Positions 1 through 8,500 of a DNA stretch of 35,240 nt are shown in pieces. Both the position numbers and the translations under genes were made by a program. The notes beneath the pieces are model-generated. The model was not told the origin of the DNA and ran no database searches. It saw nothing but the letters and a program-made list of their open reading frames with translations. The DNA comes from Bacteroidales bacterium (GTDB taxonomy: Bacteria; Bacteroidota; Bacteroidia; Bacteroidales; P3): positions 1-35,240 of the forward strand of contig JAFXMW010000038.1 of NCBI GenBank assembly GCA_017530105.1, written 5' to 3'. Position 1 is the first letter of the stretch. Each line of letters begins with the position of its first letter.

Positions 1-407
1 TATCCTTTCTCGCTTTTTTAGGTCTGTTTATGACATATCAGCATTTCTTTCGGCATCTTGTCCACATCCCTGTCTCGCCGTAGCCCGCTACGTCTTCGCC
101 AGCGATGCGGCCAATCTGCTCGAAACAAATACTAATCTGCCATAAACCCTAATGACCGATTTGGGATAAACCGTGCCAGCGGCACGCACTCTCAATAACC
201 CCACATGCAATGTGTGTCCATCTTTCCGGAGGGAAGCACCCTCCTCTCCCTCGTTATTGAGAGCGACTCCCTTGGGTATCCGGAACCCCGTATATCCCTT
301 CTGAAAAAAGCACATTTCCGACACATTACCACAAGTTCACCAATGATATATTCATAAAAAATCGTGTTATTATTTCACGTATCTGTGTATAATTCAAGAA
401 TTATATG
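1..407. other. Intergenic region upstream of purH
   Basis: No convincing gene lies here. The only sizeable frame (88-324, minus strand) has no recognisable domain and covers an inverted-repeat structure, so it is not called. The right part (about 330-407) is AT-rich promoter DNA. The left part is GC-richer and carries nested hairpins, described separately. Any gene to the left lies outside the window. Confidence 0.6.
172..263. other. Nested inverted-repeat structure, possible structured RNA
   Basis: Several perfect stems nest here. A 6-bp hairpin lies at 172-177/181-186. An 11-bp stem pairs 189-199 (CTCTCAATAAC) with 253-263 (GTTATTGAGAG). Inside it sit a weak 4-bp hairpin (202-205/211-214) and a 6-bp hairpin (228-233/239-244). 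On paper this is a stem closing two inner hairpins. It could be a small RNA, an intergenic repeat or a terminator for a gene outside the window. No known RNA family is recognised and the strand cannot be decided. Confidence 0.4.
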
Positions 408-415
408 TATATTTG
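408..415 (+). promoter_or_regulatory. purH promoter, -7 element
   Basis: TATATTTG matches the Bacteroidota -7 consensus TAnnTTTG. It predicts a transcript start near 421 and a leader of about 80 nt before purH. No clear -33 TTTG is present at the expected spacing. Confidence 0.6.
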
Positions 416-433
416 CATTTTGCAAGCAACTAT

Positions 434-461
434 ACAATATATCACGCAAGTGATGTATTGT
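434..461 (+). promoter_or_regulatory. purH leader hairpin with GCAA tetraloop
   Basis: ACAATA (434-439) pairs with TATTGT (456-461) and ATCAC (441-445) with GTGAT (450-454), with a T-G wobble between them. This gives a 12-bp stem closed by the GNRA-type loop GCAA. It begins about 13 nt after the predicted transcript start, so it would sit near the 5' end of the purH mRNA. It may stabilise the message or control translation. No purine riboswitch core is visible. Confidence 0.5.
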
Positions 462-502
462 CAGTACTTTATATAGACACTTAGGACATAAAAACAATAA
501 TA

Positions 503-2029
503 ATGGAACCTAAAAAGATAAAATCAGCCCTCATCTCCGTCTACTACAAAGACGGTCTTGAAGACATCGTCAAAGCCCTCGACCGCCAAGGCGTCACCAT
601 CTATTCCACCGGCGGCACACAGAAATTCATCCAAGAACTCGGCATCGAACCCGTAGCCGTCGAATCCCTCACCGGCTACCCCTCCATCCTCGGAGGCCGT
701 GTCAAAACGCTTCACCCCAAAGTCTTCGGCGGCATCCTCAGCCGTCGCGACATGTACTCCGACGGAGAGCAACTGACACAATACGAAATTCCGGAAATCG
801 ACCTCGTCATCGTCGACCTCTACCCCTTCGAAGCCACCGTGGCCAGCGGCGCCCCCGAGCAGGACATCATCGAGAAGATTGACATCGGAGGCATCTCCCT
901 CATCCGTGCCGCCGCCAAAAACTTCAACGACGTGGTCATAGTACCCGCCGTCAACCACTACCAAGAATTTCTCAACATCTACACCGAGCAGGACGGTGCC
1001 ACCACCCTCGAACAGCGCCGCCGCTTCGCCGCCTACGCCTTCAACGTCAGCTCCCACTACGACACCGCCATCTTCAACTACTTCAACCGACAGGAGCAGC
1101 TGCCCGTCTTCAAACTCAGCGGCTCACACGCCAACACCCTGCGCTACGGCGAAAACCCCCACCAAAAAGGCTGCTACTACGGCGACCTCGACGCCTGCTT
1201 CACCAAACTCAACGGAAAAGAAATATCATACAACAACATCGGCGACATCGACGCAGCCTGTGCTCTGATCGACGACTACGCCGACACCACCTTCGCCATC
1301 CTCAAACACAACAACGCCTGCGGCCTCGCCACCCGTCCCACCCTGCTCCAAGCCTGGACCGACGCCCTGGCCGGCGACCCCGTCTCCGCCTTCGGCGGCG
1401 TGCTGGTCACCAACCGCACCGTCACCAAAGAGGTGGCCGACGAAATGCACAAAATCTTCTTCGAAGTCTGCATAGCCCCCGACTACGACGACGATGCTCT
1501 CGCCGTGCTCCGTGGCAAAAAGAACCGCATCATCCTCAAACGCAACGCCTTTAAGATGAGCCCGCAGGTGTTCCGCAACGCCCTCGACGGCATCCTGGTG
1601 CAGGACCGCGACACAGTTGTCCCCACCGCCGCCGACATGGCCAAGAGTGTCACCTCCACCCCCATCACCGCGCAACAAGCCGCCGACCTCGCCTTCGCCA
1701 CCATCCTCGTCAAACACACCAAGAGCAACGCCATAGTCTTAGCCAAAAACGGGCAACTCTGCGCCAGCGGCACAGGCCAGACCTCGCGCGTCGACGCCCT
1801 GCGCCAGGCCATCGCCAAAGCCCAGTCCTTCGGCTTCGACCTCAACGGCGCTGTCATGGCCAGCGACGCCTTCTTCCCCTTTGCCGACTGTGTGGAGATT
1901 GCCCACCAAGCCGGCATCACCGCCGTGGCACACCCCGGCGGCTCCATCCACGACCAAGACTCCATCGACTACTGCGAAAAGAACCACATGGGCATGGCCA
2001 TCACCGGCTACAGGCATTTCAAACACTAA
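503..2029 (+). CDS. purH: Bifunctional AICAR transformylase / IMP cyclohydrolase
   Basis: PurH catalyses the last two steps of de novo IMP synthesis in the cytoplasm: formylation of AICAR with 10-formyl-THF, then ring closure to IMP. The 508 residues match the usual family length (about 510-530). The N-terminal MGS-like cyclohydrolase domain shows STGGT (35-39) and KTLHP (68-72). The transformylase half carries the catalytic Lys-His pair K268-H269 in KHNNACG, a variant of the usual KHxNPCG, and ends with a PGGS motif and the family-typical TGYRHFKH terminus. The ATG at 503 follows an AT-rich leader and gives the expected N-terminus. Codons are strongly C-ending. mreB follows after 79 nt with no obvious terminator, so co-transcription is likely. 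Confidence 0.97.
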   Translation: MEPKKIKSALISVYYKDGLEDIVKALDRQGVTIYSTGGTQKFIQELGIEPVAVESLTGYPSILGGRVKTLHPKVFGGILSRRDMYSDGEQLTQYEIPEIDLVIVDLYPFEATVASGAPEQDIIEKIDIGGISLIRAAAKNFNDVVIVPAVNHYQEFLNIYTEQDGATTLEQRRRFAAYAFNVSSHYDTAIFNYFNRQEQLPVFKLSGSHANTLRYGENPHQKGCYYGDLDACFTKLNGKEISYNNIGDIDAACALIDDYADTTFAILKHNNACGLATRPTLLQAWTDALAGDPVSAFGGVLVTNRTVTKEVADEMHKIFFEVCIAPDYDDDALAVLRGKKNRIILKRNAFKMSPQVFRNALDGILVQDRDTVVPTAADMAKSVTSTPITAQQAADLAFATILVKHTKSNAIVLAKNGQLCASGTGQTSRVDALRQAIAKAQSFGFDLNGAVMASDAFFPFADCVEIAHQAGITAVAHPGGSIHDQDSIDYCEKNHMGMAITGYRHFKH

Positions 2030-2108
2030 ACGAAACTTTCTCCCCCCTTTTGCGTACAAGCGAACAATAGTAAGTGAAACATCATACGAACAAAACATAA
2101 TAGTATAA

Positions 2109-3134
2109 ATGGGTTTATTTTCATTCTTTAACAAAGAGGTAGCAATGGACCTGGGTACCGCCAACTCCATTGTCATCCACAACGACCAGGTAGTCGTCGA
2201 CGAACCCTCCATCGTGGCCGTCGACCGCAACAACAACCGTATTATCGCCGTCGGCAAACGCGCCCAGATGATGGCAGGCAAAACCGACAACAAAAACATC
2301 GAAACCGTCCGCCCGTTGCGCGGCGGTGTCATCGCCGACTTCGAGATGGCCCAACACCTCATCCGCGAACTCATCGGCATGACCAACATCAACCGCTCCT
2401 TCATGCCCCCGTCGCTCCGCATGGTCATCTGCATCCCCTCGGGCATCACCAACGTTGAAGAACGTGCTGTGCGCGAAAGTGCCGAACAAGCCGGAGCCAA
2501 AGAGATACGCATGATCCACGAACCCATGGCCGCCGCCATAGGTATCGGCATCGACGTACTCGAACCCGAAGGACACATGATTGTCGACATCGGAGGCGGC
2601 ACCGCCGAAATCGCCGTCATCTCCCTCGGCGGCATAGTGTGCAACAACTCCATCCGCGTGGCCGGCGACGAATTCAACGAGAACGTAGTGGAATACATGC
2701 GCAAACAGCACAACATGGTCATCGGCGAGCGTACTGCCGAACAAGTGAAAATCAAAGTCGGCGCCGCTGTCAGCGAACTCGACGACCCCCCCGAGGACTA
2801 CCCCACCCTGGGACGCGACCTCCTCACCGGACTCCCCAAGGAAATCTCCGTCAACTACAAAGAGATTGCCCACGCCCTCGACAAATCCATCGCCCGCATC
2901 GAGCAGGCCATCCTCGACACCCTCTCGGCCACCCCGCCGGAGTTGGCTGCCGACATCTACCGCACCGGCATCTATCTGGCCGGCGGCGGCTCACTGCTCC
3001 GCGGCCTCGACCAACGCATCTCCTCCAAGACCAAACTCCAGGTCCACATTGCCGAAGACCCCCTGCGCGCTGTGGCTCGCGGCACCGGCATCGCCCTCAA
3101 GAACTTCTCCAAGTTCTCCTTCCTCATCCGCTAA
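2109..3134 (+). CDS. mreB: Rod shape-determining protein MreB
   Basis: MreB is the bacterial actin homologue that forms membrane-associated filaments and directs lateral cell-wall synthesis. The 341-residue length is normal. The N-terminus MGLFSFFNKEVAMDLGTAN contains the phosphate-1 loop DLGTAN, and DIGGGTAEIAV is the phosphate-2 loop of the actin/Hsp70 fold. GIYLAGGGSLLRGLD near the C-terminus is the family adenosine motif. The short hydrophobic N-terminus could serve as a membrane anchor. It follows purH, the usual Bacteroidales neighbour. Oddly, mreC, mreD, pbp2 and rodA, which normally follow in this order, are absent: a stem-loop and a 0.5 kb non-coding gap come next. Confidence 0.97.
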   Translation: MGLFSFFNKEVAMDLGTANSIVIHNDQVVVDEPSIVAVDRNNNRIIAVGKRAQMMAGKTDNKNIETVRPLRGGVIADFEMAQHLIRELIGMTNINRSFMPPSLRMVICIPSGITNVEERAVRESAEQAGAKEIRMIHEPMAAAIGIGIDVLEPEGHMIVDIGGGTAEIAVISLGGIVCNNSIRVAGDEFNENVVEYMRKQHNMVIGERTAEQVKIKVGAAVSELDDPPEDYPTLGRDLLTGLPKEISVNYKEIAHALDKSIARIEQAILDTLSATPPELAADIYRTGIYLAGGGSLLRGLDQRISSKTKLQVHIAEDPLRAVARGTGIALKNFSKFSFLIR

Positions 3135-3154
3135 CAGCATCACAGCACCATATC

Positions 3155-3190
3155 CACACCGCACCCTGCCCCCGCGCAGAGTGCGGTGTG
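3155..3190 (+). terminator. Stem-loop after mreB, probable terminator
   Basis: CACACCGCAC (3155-3164) pairs perfectly with GTGCGGTGTG (3181-3190), a 10-bp GC-rich stem starting 20 nt after the mreB stop codon. The following sequence (CTTGTTCCC) has only a poor T-tract, so termination may be weak or assisted. Confidence 0.5.
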
Positions 3191-3317
3191 CTTGTTCCCA
3201 ATCTCTCCCCAATCCATAAACCATCATATTGAAAACCAACACTTAGCCCCCACATCCAACAAACCACTCCACTTGTTTCATTCCGCCACCGACACCCGCC
3301 GCCCAACCCTTTGCCGC

Positions 3318-3379
3318 TTGTATTACACTTTTTCCCCACTTGTTTTACACTTTAAAAGTGAAAAACAAGTGTAAAACAA
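3318..3379. repeat. Triple box TTGTnTTACACTT with near-perfect palindrome
   Basis: Three copies of one box occur: direct at 3319-3331 (TTGTATTACACTT) and 3340-3352 (TTGTTTTACACTT), and inverted at 3367-3379. Overlapping them, 3337-3371 is a 35-bp palindrome with one internal A-A mismatch (3347/3361) and a central A. Arms are 3337-3346/3362-3371 and 3348-3353/3355-3360. It could be an operator for a dimeric regulator or a hairpin terminator; there is no T-tract. Confidence 0.6.
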
Positions 3380-3643
3380 CCGTCAAAAAAGCGAGAAACA
3401 AACGAACCTGATTGGAGGCAGAACGCCCCCTGCCCCCCCCCGGCAAACCAAAAGCATAAAAAACAAAAGCAGACGGCAAAATGTTAAATAGCGTTAATTG
3501 TGAGAAGAAGAGTTTATATATAAAAAAAAAATGTATGTTTGCGAATAAGAAAAGTATCGTCTGTGAGCGACAAACAACCCATATTGTATTGACCTACAAC
3601 AAATAAACACCTTATTAATAACAAACCTAAAATATTATCAATT
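3380..3643 (+). promoter_or_regulatory. Promoter region of the T9SS-exported gene
   Basis: The -7 element TATGTTTG lies at 3534-3541, about 100 nt upstream of the next ATG. A run of ten A (3522-3531) sits directly before it, in the spacer, and TTTA at 3513-3516 is a possible -33. Farther upstream, 3433-3441 is a run of nine C. No gene is visible between 3135 and 3643. Confidence 0.5.
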
Positions 3644-5209
3644 ATGAAAAGAATATATTTTTTTATCTATATGTTTCTTGCGGTGGCAGGCGTTGCGTGG
3701 GCGCAACGGCCTGTGGGGGATACATTGACCGCACCAGATACTGACTATTTCAACAACAACACATACCTCAATTGCTGGCCTATCAGCCCAGAATATTCGG
3801 ATACAGGATGGCATATTCATAGATATGATTTAATTATGTTTCAAAGAGGGATTACTTCAGAGATGCGGACATTCAGACATCGCGATGGAAACTATATCGG
3901 CGGGATACAGATGTTTGCCGACCGACCAATAAAAGTTGTCGGCATAGCTGTCTGTGCCTATATGCAGCGACCCATGGACACCACAACGAGTGCGCTTATG
4001 CACTATTACGATATTCCTCGTTCACATGAAATGGAACCAGGATTATTTTTCCTTAACACGCGCGACACCACTCTGAAAGGGAGAATTACCGACTCAGCCA
4101 TATTGTATAAACCCACCGACACCGGCCTGATGAAACTGGTATCAGTCCCCTGGAGAATAGAATATCCCCACCGATTCATACACCTTCCACCGGAGGATAC
4201 CTTGGATTGGGGTTTTTTTAATTTCACAAATCCAAATATGCCATGGACGTTGATTGCAAACTATGAAAGAGACCCTGTGCTGCCATTGTATGAAGTGATG
4301 TTTGATACTCCCGTGGTGGTGGAGGACTCGTTTGTAGTGGCAAGCACGGCACTCAACAACGAGGGGAGTATCAGCTGGGCTGCCCCTCCCGCAAACCCCA
4401 GTTTGGGGGAGAATATGTGGCTGTGGGATCACAATCCCACAAGATACTACAATATTATCTCGCCCTATTATATTAACACCACCATCGACAGCACCTGCAT
4501 CACCTGGGTAAAGTATCGCAATCACGAGTGGCGCAGGTCGTTACAGGCTGCATCTATGCGTGATTCTTCTACGGATCCTATTACCTACTCTTACTATTCC
4601 CTTGCTTATCCTTTCTTCCCCATAATCGAGCCGGGGTTTGACACGACATTATGCCATGAGGCGAGAAATATACGGGTGGCGGAGCGCACTGACAGCAGCG
4701 CGACGCTGATGTGGGACTCGGGCGATGGCGGCCCGTGGGAGGTGGCCTTCGGCAAGATAACAGACCAGTGGGAGGATTTCTCTTTCTTCACCGTCAGCAG
4801 CCCCACGGTGACCCTGACAGGGCTTGAGATTGGGACGGTGTATTTTGCCCTGGTACGTTCTTATTGCAGTGTTACACATGAGTTTGGGGACTGGAGCAGC
4901 CCCTTCGAAGTGGAGATTTACCACCAGCATGGTCCCGGAGAACCTGACGGAATAGACAATGAAAATGAAGGGGATTTGTCACGCTTCACCCAGCTGATGC
5001 CCAACCCTGCACACGACGTGGTGAATGTATTATCTTCGTACAGGCTGAGCCGCGTTGCCGTCTACGACCTCAACGGGCACAAAGTGGCGGAGCAGGAGGC
5101 CTGCGGCATCGCCGCCACCATCGACATCGCCGCCCTGCCCAAAGGCACATACATAGTGGCCATCCACACCCCCTACGGCATCGCCACAAAACGGCTGGTG
5201 AAAAACTAA
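3644..5209 (+). CDS. Secreted fibronectin type III-like protein with T9SS sorting domain
   Basis: Function is unknown, but export is clear. Residues 1-21 form a signal peptide ending AWAQ. Residues 22-335 form a Trp/Tyr-rich extracellular region without a recognised family. Residues about 340-425 resemble a fibronectin type III domain (RVAERTDSSATLMWD and later YFALVRSYC). Residues about 447-521 are a type IX secretion C-terminal domain: MPNPAHDVVNV, YDLNGHKV, LPKGTYIVAI and a basic C-terminus. The protein is therefore expected to cross the outer membrane via T9SS and be anchored or released at the surface. Base composition is more AT-rich and codon use more mixed than in purH/mreB, especially in the first two thirds. 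It is monocistronic, with its own promoter and a downstream stem-loop. Confidence 0.85.
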   Translation: MKRIYFFIYMFLAVAGVAWAQRPVGDTLTAPDTDYFNNNTYLNCWPISPEYSDTGWHIHRYDLIMFQRGITSEMRTFRHRDGNYIGGIQMFADRPIKVVGIAVCAYMQRPMDTTTSALMHYYDIPRSHEMEPGLFFLNTRDTTLKGRITDSAILYKPTDTGLMKLVSVPWRIEYPHRFIHLPPEDTLDWGFFNFTNPNMPWTLIANYERDPVLPLYEVMFDTPVVVEDSFVVASTALNNEGSISWAAPPANPSLGENMWLWDHNPTRYYNIISPYYINTTIDSTCITWVKYRNHEWRRSLQAASMRDSSTDPITYSYYSLAYPFFPIIEPGFDTTLCHEARNIRVAERTDSSATLMWDSGDGGPWEVAFGKITDQWEDFSFFTVSSPTVTLTGLEIGTVYFALVRSYCSVTHEFGDWSSPFEVEIYHQHGPGEPDGIDNENEGDLSRFTQLMPNPAHDVVNVLSSYRLSRVAVYDLNGHKVAEQEACGIAATIDIAALPKGTYIVAIHTPYGIATKRLVKN

Positions 5210-5235
5210 AGGACCTCGATAATCAAGACAAGGGA

Positions 5236-5276
5236 CACGACAGCCACCCCCCCGAACGGATTGGGTGGCTGTCGTG
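5236..5276 (+). terminator. Strong stem-loop after the T9SS gene
   Basis: CACGACAGCCACCC (5236-5249) pairs perfectly over 14 bp with 5263-5276 around a 13-nt loop, 26 nt past the stop codon. A T-tract is missing (GGGGTTC follows), so it may act as a 3' end stabiliser or a factor-assisted terminator. Confidence 0.6.
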
Positions 5277-5515
5277 GGGTTCATAATCCTTACGAAACGC
5301 CACTTACTCCCTTTCGATTTGCCGGGGAAGAGACGCGCAGCACAATGTTGTCAGGAACACTTTAGGGGCAGAAAAAAGAAACCTTGTTGAGCAAAGAGGA
5401 AGAAATATCGGGAAGAAATGAATTTTTTTTGTATCTTTGCAGTTTGAGTTTTTTGCGTCCCACAGGCGCAAACATTTATTAATGTGCATTTTATAGAAAA
5501 ACTATATATTTATAT
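5277..5515 (+). promoter_or_regulatory. ileS promoter region
   Basis: TATCTTTG at 5432-5439 matches the Bacteroidota -7 consensus, preceded by an 8-nt T run (5423-5430). It predicts a leader of about 70 nt. The leader holds only a small ACATT/AATGT hairpin. No T-box specifier or antiterminator is seen, and no gene lies in this gap. Confidence 0.6.
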
Positions 5516-8500
5516 ATGAGCTACAAGGAGTATAAACAGCTTAACATGACCCAGATTGGCGAGGAAATTCGCAAGTTTTGGGAAGAGAATGAGACTTTTG
5601 AGAAAGGACAACAGCTTGCCGAAGGGCATCCGGCCTATGTATTCTACGACGGTCCCCCGTCGGCCAACGGCAAACCGGGCATCCACCATGTGATGGCCCG
5701 CACGATAAAGGACGTGTTCTGCCGCTACAAGGCTCAGAAAGGATTCTTTGTGGACCGCAAGGCAGGCTGGGACACCCACGGGTTGCCCGTGGAACTGGGC
5801 GTGGAGAAAAAGCTGGGCATCACCAAGGAGGACATCGGCAAGAAAATCAGCGTGGACGAGTATAACCAGGCTTGCCGCACCGAGGTGCTGCAATACAAAG
5901 ACCTGTGGGACGAGCTGACCAAGCAGATGGGCTACTGGGTGGACCTGAAACACCCTTATATCACTTTCGAGAACGAGTATATCGAGACACTGTGGTTCCT
6001 GCTGAAGATGCTTTATGACAAAGGACTCCTGTACAAGGGCTATACCATCCAGCCTTTCAGCCCCGCAGCAGGCACAGGCCTGTCGAGCCACGAGCTGAAC
6101 CTGCCGGGATGTTACCGCGATGTGAAGGACACCACTTGCGTGGCGCTGTTTAGGATTTTGTCGGACTTGTCAAACTTGTCGGACAAATCGGGTGTTCCCA
6201 CTTACGCCATTGCTTGGACTACCACACCGTGGACACTGCCTTCGAACACGGCATTGTGTGTGGGCCCCACCATCGACTATGTGCTGGTGGAGACCACTCA
6301 CCCCTACAACGGCGAGGCCTGCAACATCATACTGGCCAAGCCTCTGTTTGGCAACTTCTTTACCGAAGGCGAACCCGACGAGAAGTCGAAGCTGCTGCAC
6401 GGCCACGTGATAGCCGAGTGCAAAGGCACTGCCCTGGAGGGTCTGGCCTATGAACAGCTTATCCCCTGGGTGAAGCCGACCGTGGTGAATGCTGCTGAGC
6501 AGAGCCACCGTACCGCCGAGCAAGTCGAGGCCTTCCGCATTATCTTGGGCGACTATGTCACCACCGAGGACGGTACAGGTATCGTCCATATCGCCCCCAC
6601 CTTCGGCGCCGACGACGCCCGTGTGGCCAAGAAGGCCGGCATTGCCGACTTGCTGATGTATGACCGCGACGGCAAGCAGGCCCCCATGGTGGACCGCACC
6701 GGCAAATTCTGGACTTTGGAAGACCTTGACCCCGAATGGGTGAAAGAGAATGTGGACACAACGACCTACGGCCAGTATGCCGGCAAGTTTGTGAAGAACG
6801 CCTACGACCCCACCAAGGGCGAGAAGGACATGAGCCTTGACGTGGAACTGGTGATTATGCTGAAGGAGCAGGGCAAACTGTTCAGGAGCGAAAAGCACAC
6901 CCACAGCTATCCCCATTGCTGGCGCACGGACAAACCCGTGCTGTACTACCCGCTGGACAGCTGGTTTATCCGCACCACGGCCATGCGCGACCGCATGATT
7001 GAACTGAACAAGACCATCAACTGGAAACCCGAAGCCACCGGCACTGGCCGCTTTGGCAACTGGTTGGAGAATATTGTGGACTGGAACCTGAGCCGCAGCC
7101 GCTACTGGGGCACCCCGCTGCCCATCTGGCGCACCGAGGACGGCAAGGAAGAGATTTGCATCGGCAGCATTGAGGAGTTGCGTAAGGAGATTGACAAAGC
7201 CGTGGCCGCCGGTTTCATGAAGAGCAACCCCTACCGCGAGGAGAAATATGACCTGCACAGACCCTATATCGACGATGTGGTGCTGGTGTCGCCCTCGGGC
7301 AAGAAGATGATGCGCGAGCCTGACCTGATTGACGTATGGTTCGACAGCGGTGCCATGCCCTACGCCCAGATTCACTACATGGGCGGAGAGTTGAAGGAAA
7401 GCCAGTTCCCGGCAGACTTTATCGCCGAAGGCGTGGACCAGACACGCGGTTGGTTCTATACCCTCCATGCTGTAGCCACCATGTGTTTCGACAGTGTGGC
7501 CTTCAAGAACGTGATAAGCAACGGTCTGGTGCTGGACAAGAACGGCAACAAGATGTCCAAACGCTTGGGCAACGGCGTTGACCCCTTCGAGACATTGGCC
7601 AAGCAAGGTCCCGACGCCACCCGCTGGTATATGATTACCAACAGCCAGCCTTGGGACAACCTGAAATTCGACGTGGAGGGTGTGGACGAAGTGCGCCGCA
7701 AGCTGTTCGGCACACTTTACAACACCTACAGTTTCTTCGCCCTCTATGCCAACATCGACGGTTTTGAATACAAAGAGGCCGACCTGCCCTTTGAGAAGCG
7801 TCCCGAAATAGACCGCTGGATACTCAGTGAATTGAACACCCTGGTGAAGAACGTGGACGAGGCTTTTGCCGACTACGAACCCACCAAGGCCGGACGCGCG
7901 ATACAGGAGTTTGTGGACGCCAACTTGAGCAACTGGTATGTACGTCTCAGCCGCCGCCGCTTCTGGAAAGGCGAGATGACCGACGACAAGATTTCGGCTT
8001 ACCAAACCTTGTACACCTGCTTGGAGACACTGGCACGCCTGATGTCGCCTATCGCCCCCTTCTTCAGCGAACGCATGTTCTTGGATTTGAACAACGTCAC
8101 CCACCGCATTAACGCCGAGTCGGTACACCATGTGGCTTTCCCCACCATCCACACTGAGATGATCGACAAGGCTCTTGAGGAGCGTATGCAACTGGCTCAG
8201 CACATTTGTTCCATGGGACTCTCTCTCCGCAAGAAGAGCAACCTGCGCGTGCGCCAGCCGTTGGCCAAGATTATGCTTCCGGTGCAAAGCGAAGGCTTCC
8301 GCCAACAGGTGGAGCGGGTACAAAACCTCATCTGCTCAGAACTGAACATCAAAGAAATCGAGTTCCTTGCCCCCGACAACGACATCCTTGTCAAGCGCAT
8401 CAAACCCAATTTCAAGACCCTGGGACCCCGTTATGGCAAAATCATGAAAGCCATCAGTGCCGAGATACAGGCATTCTCGCAACAGCAGATCAACGCCCTC

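Noticed and set aside
88-324. A 78-residue minus-strand frame at the left end
   Set aside because: No recognisable domain or promoter, and it coincides with nested inverted repeats, which explain the sequence better.
421-502. Purine riboswitch or PurR operator before purH
   Set aside because: There is a simple hairpin, but no three-way junction with conserved purine-core bases.
1739-2755. Minus-strand frame across the purH-mreB junction
   Set aside because: It spans two confident genes and gives a Met/Ser/Arg-rich low-information translation.
5440-5515. T-box leader for ileS
   Set aside because: The leader is only about 70 nt, with no T-box sequence, specifier loop or terminator.
6170-8323. 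Long minus-strand open frame opposite ileS (717 codons)
   Set aside because: It is antisense to a certain ileS. GC-rich, C/G-ending codons leave the opposite strand open; the translation is His/Val/Gly-rich and has no domain.
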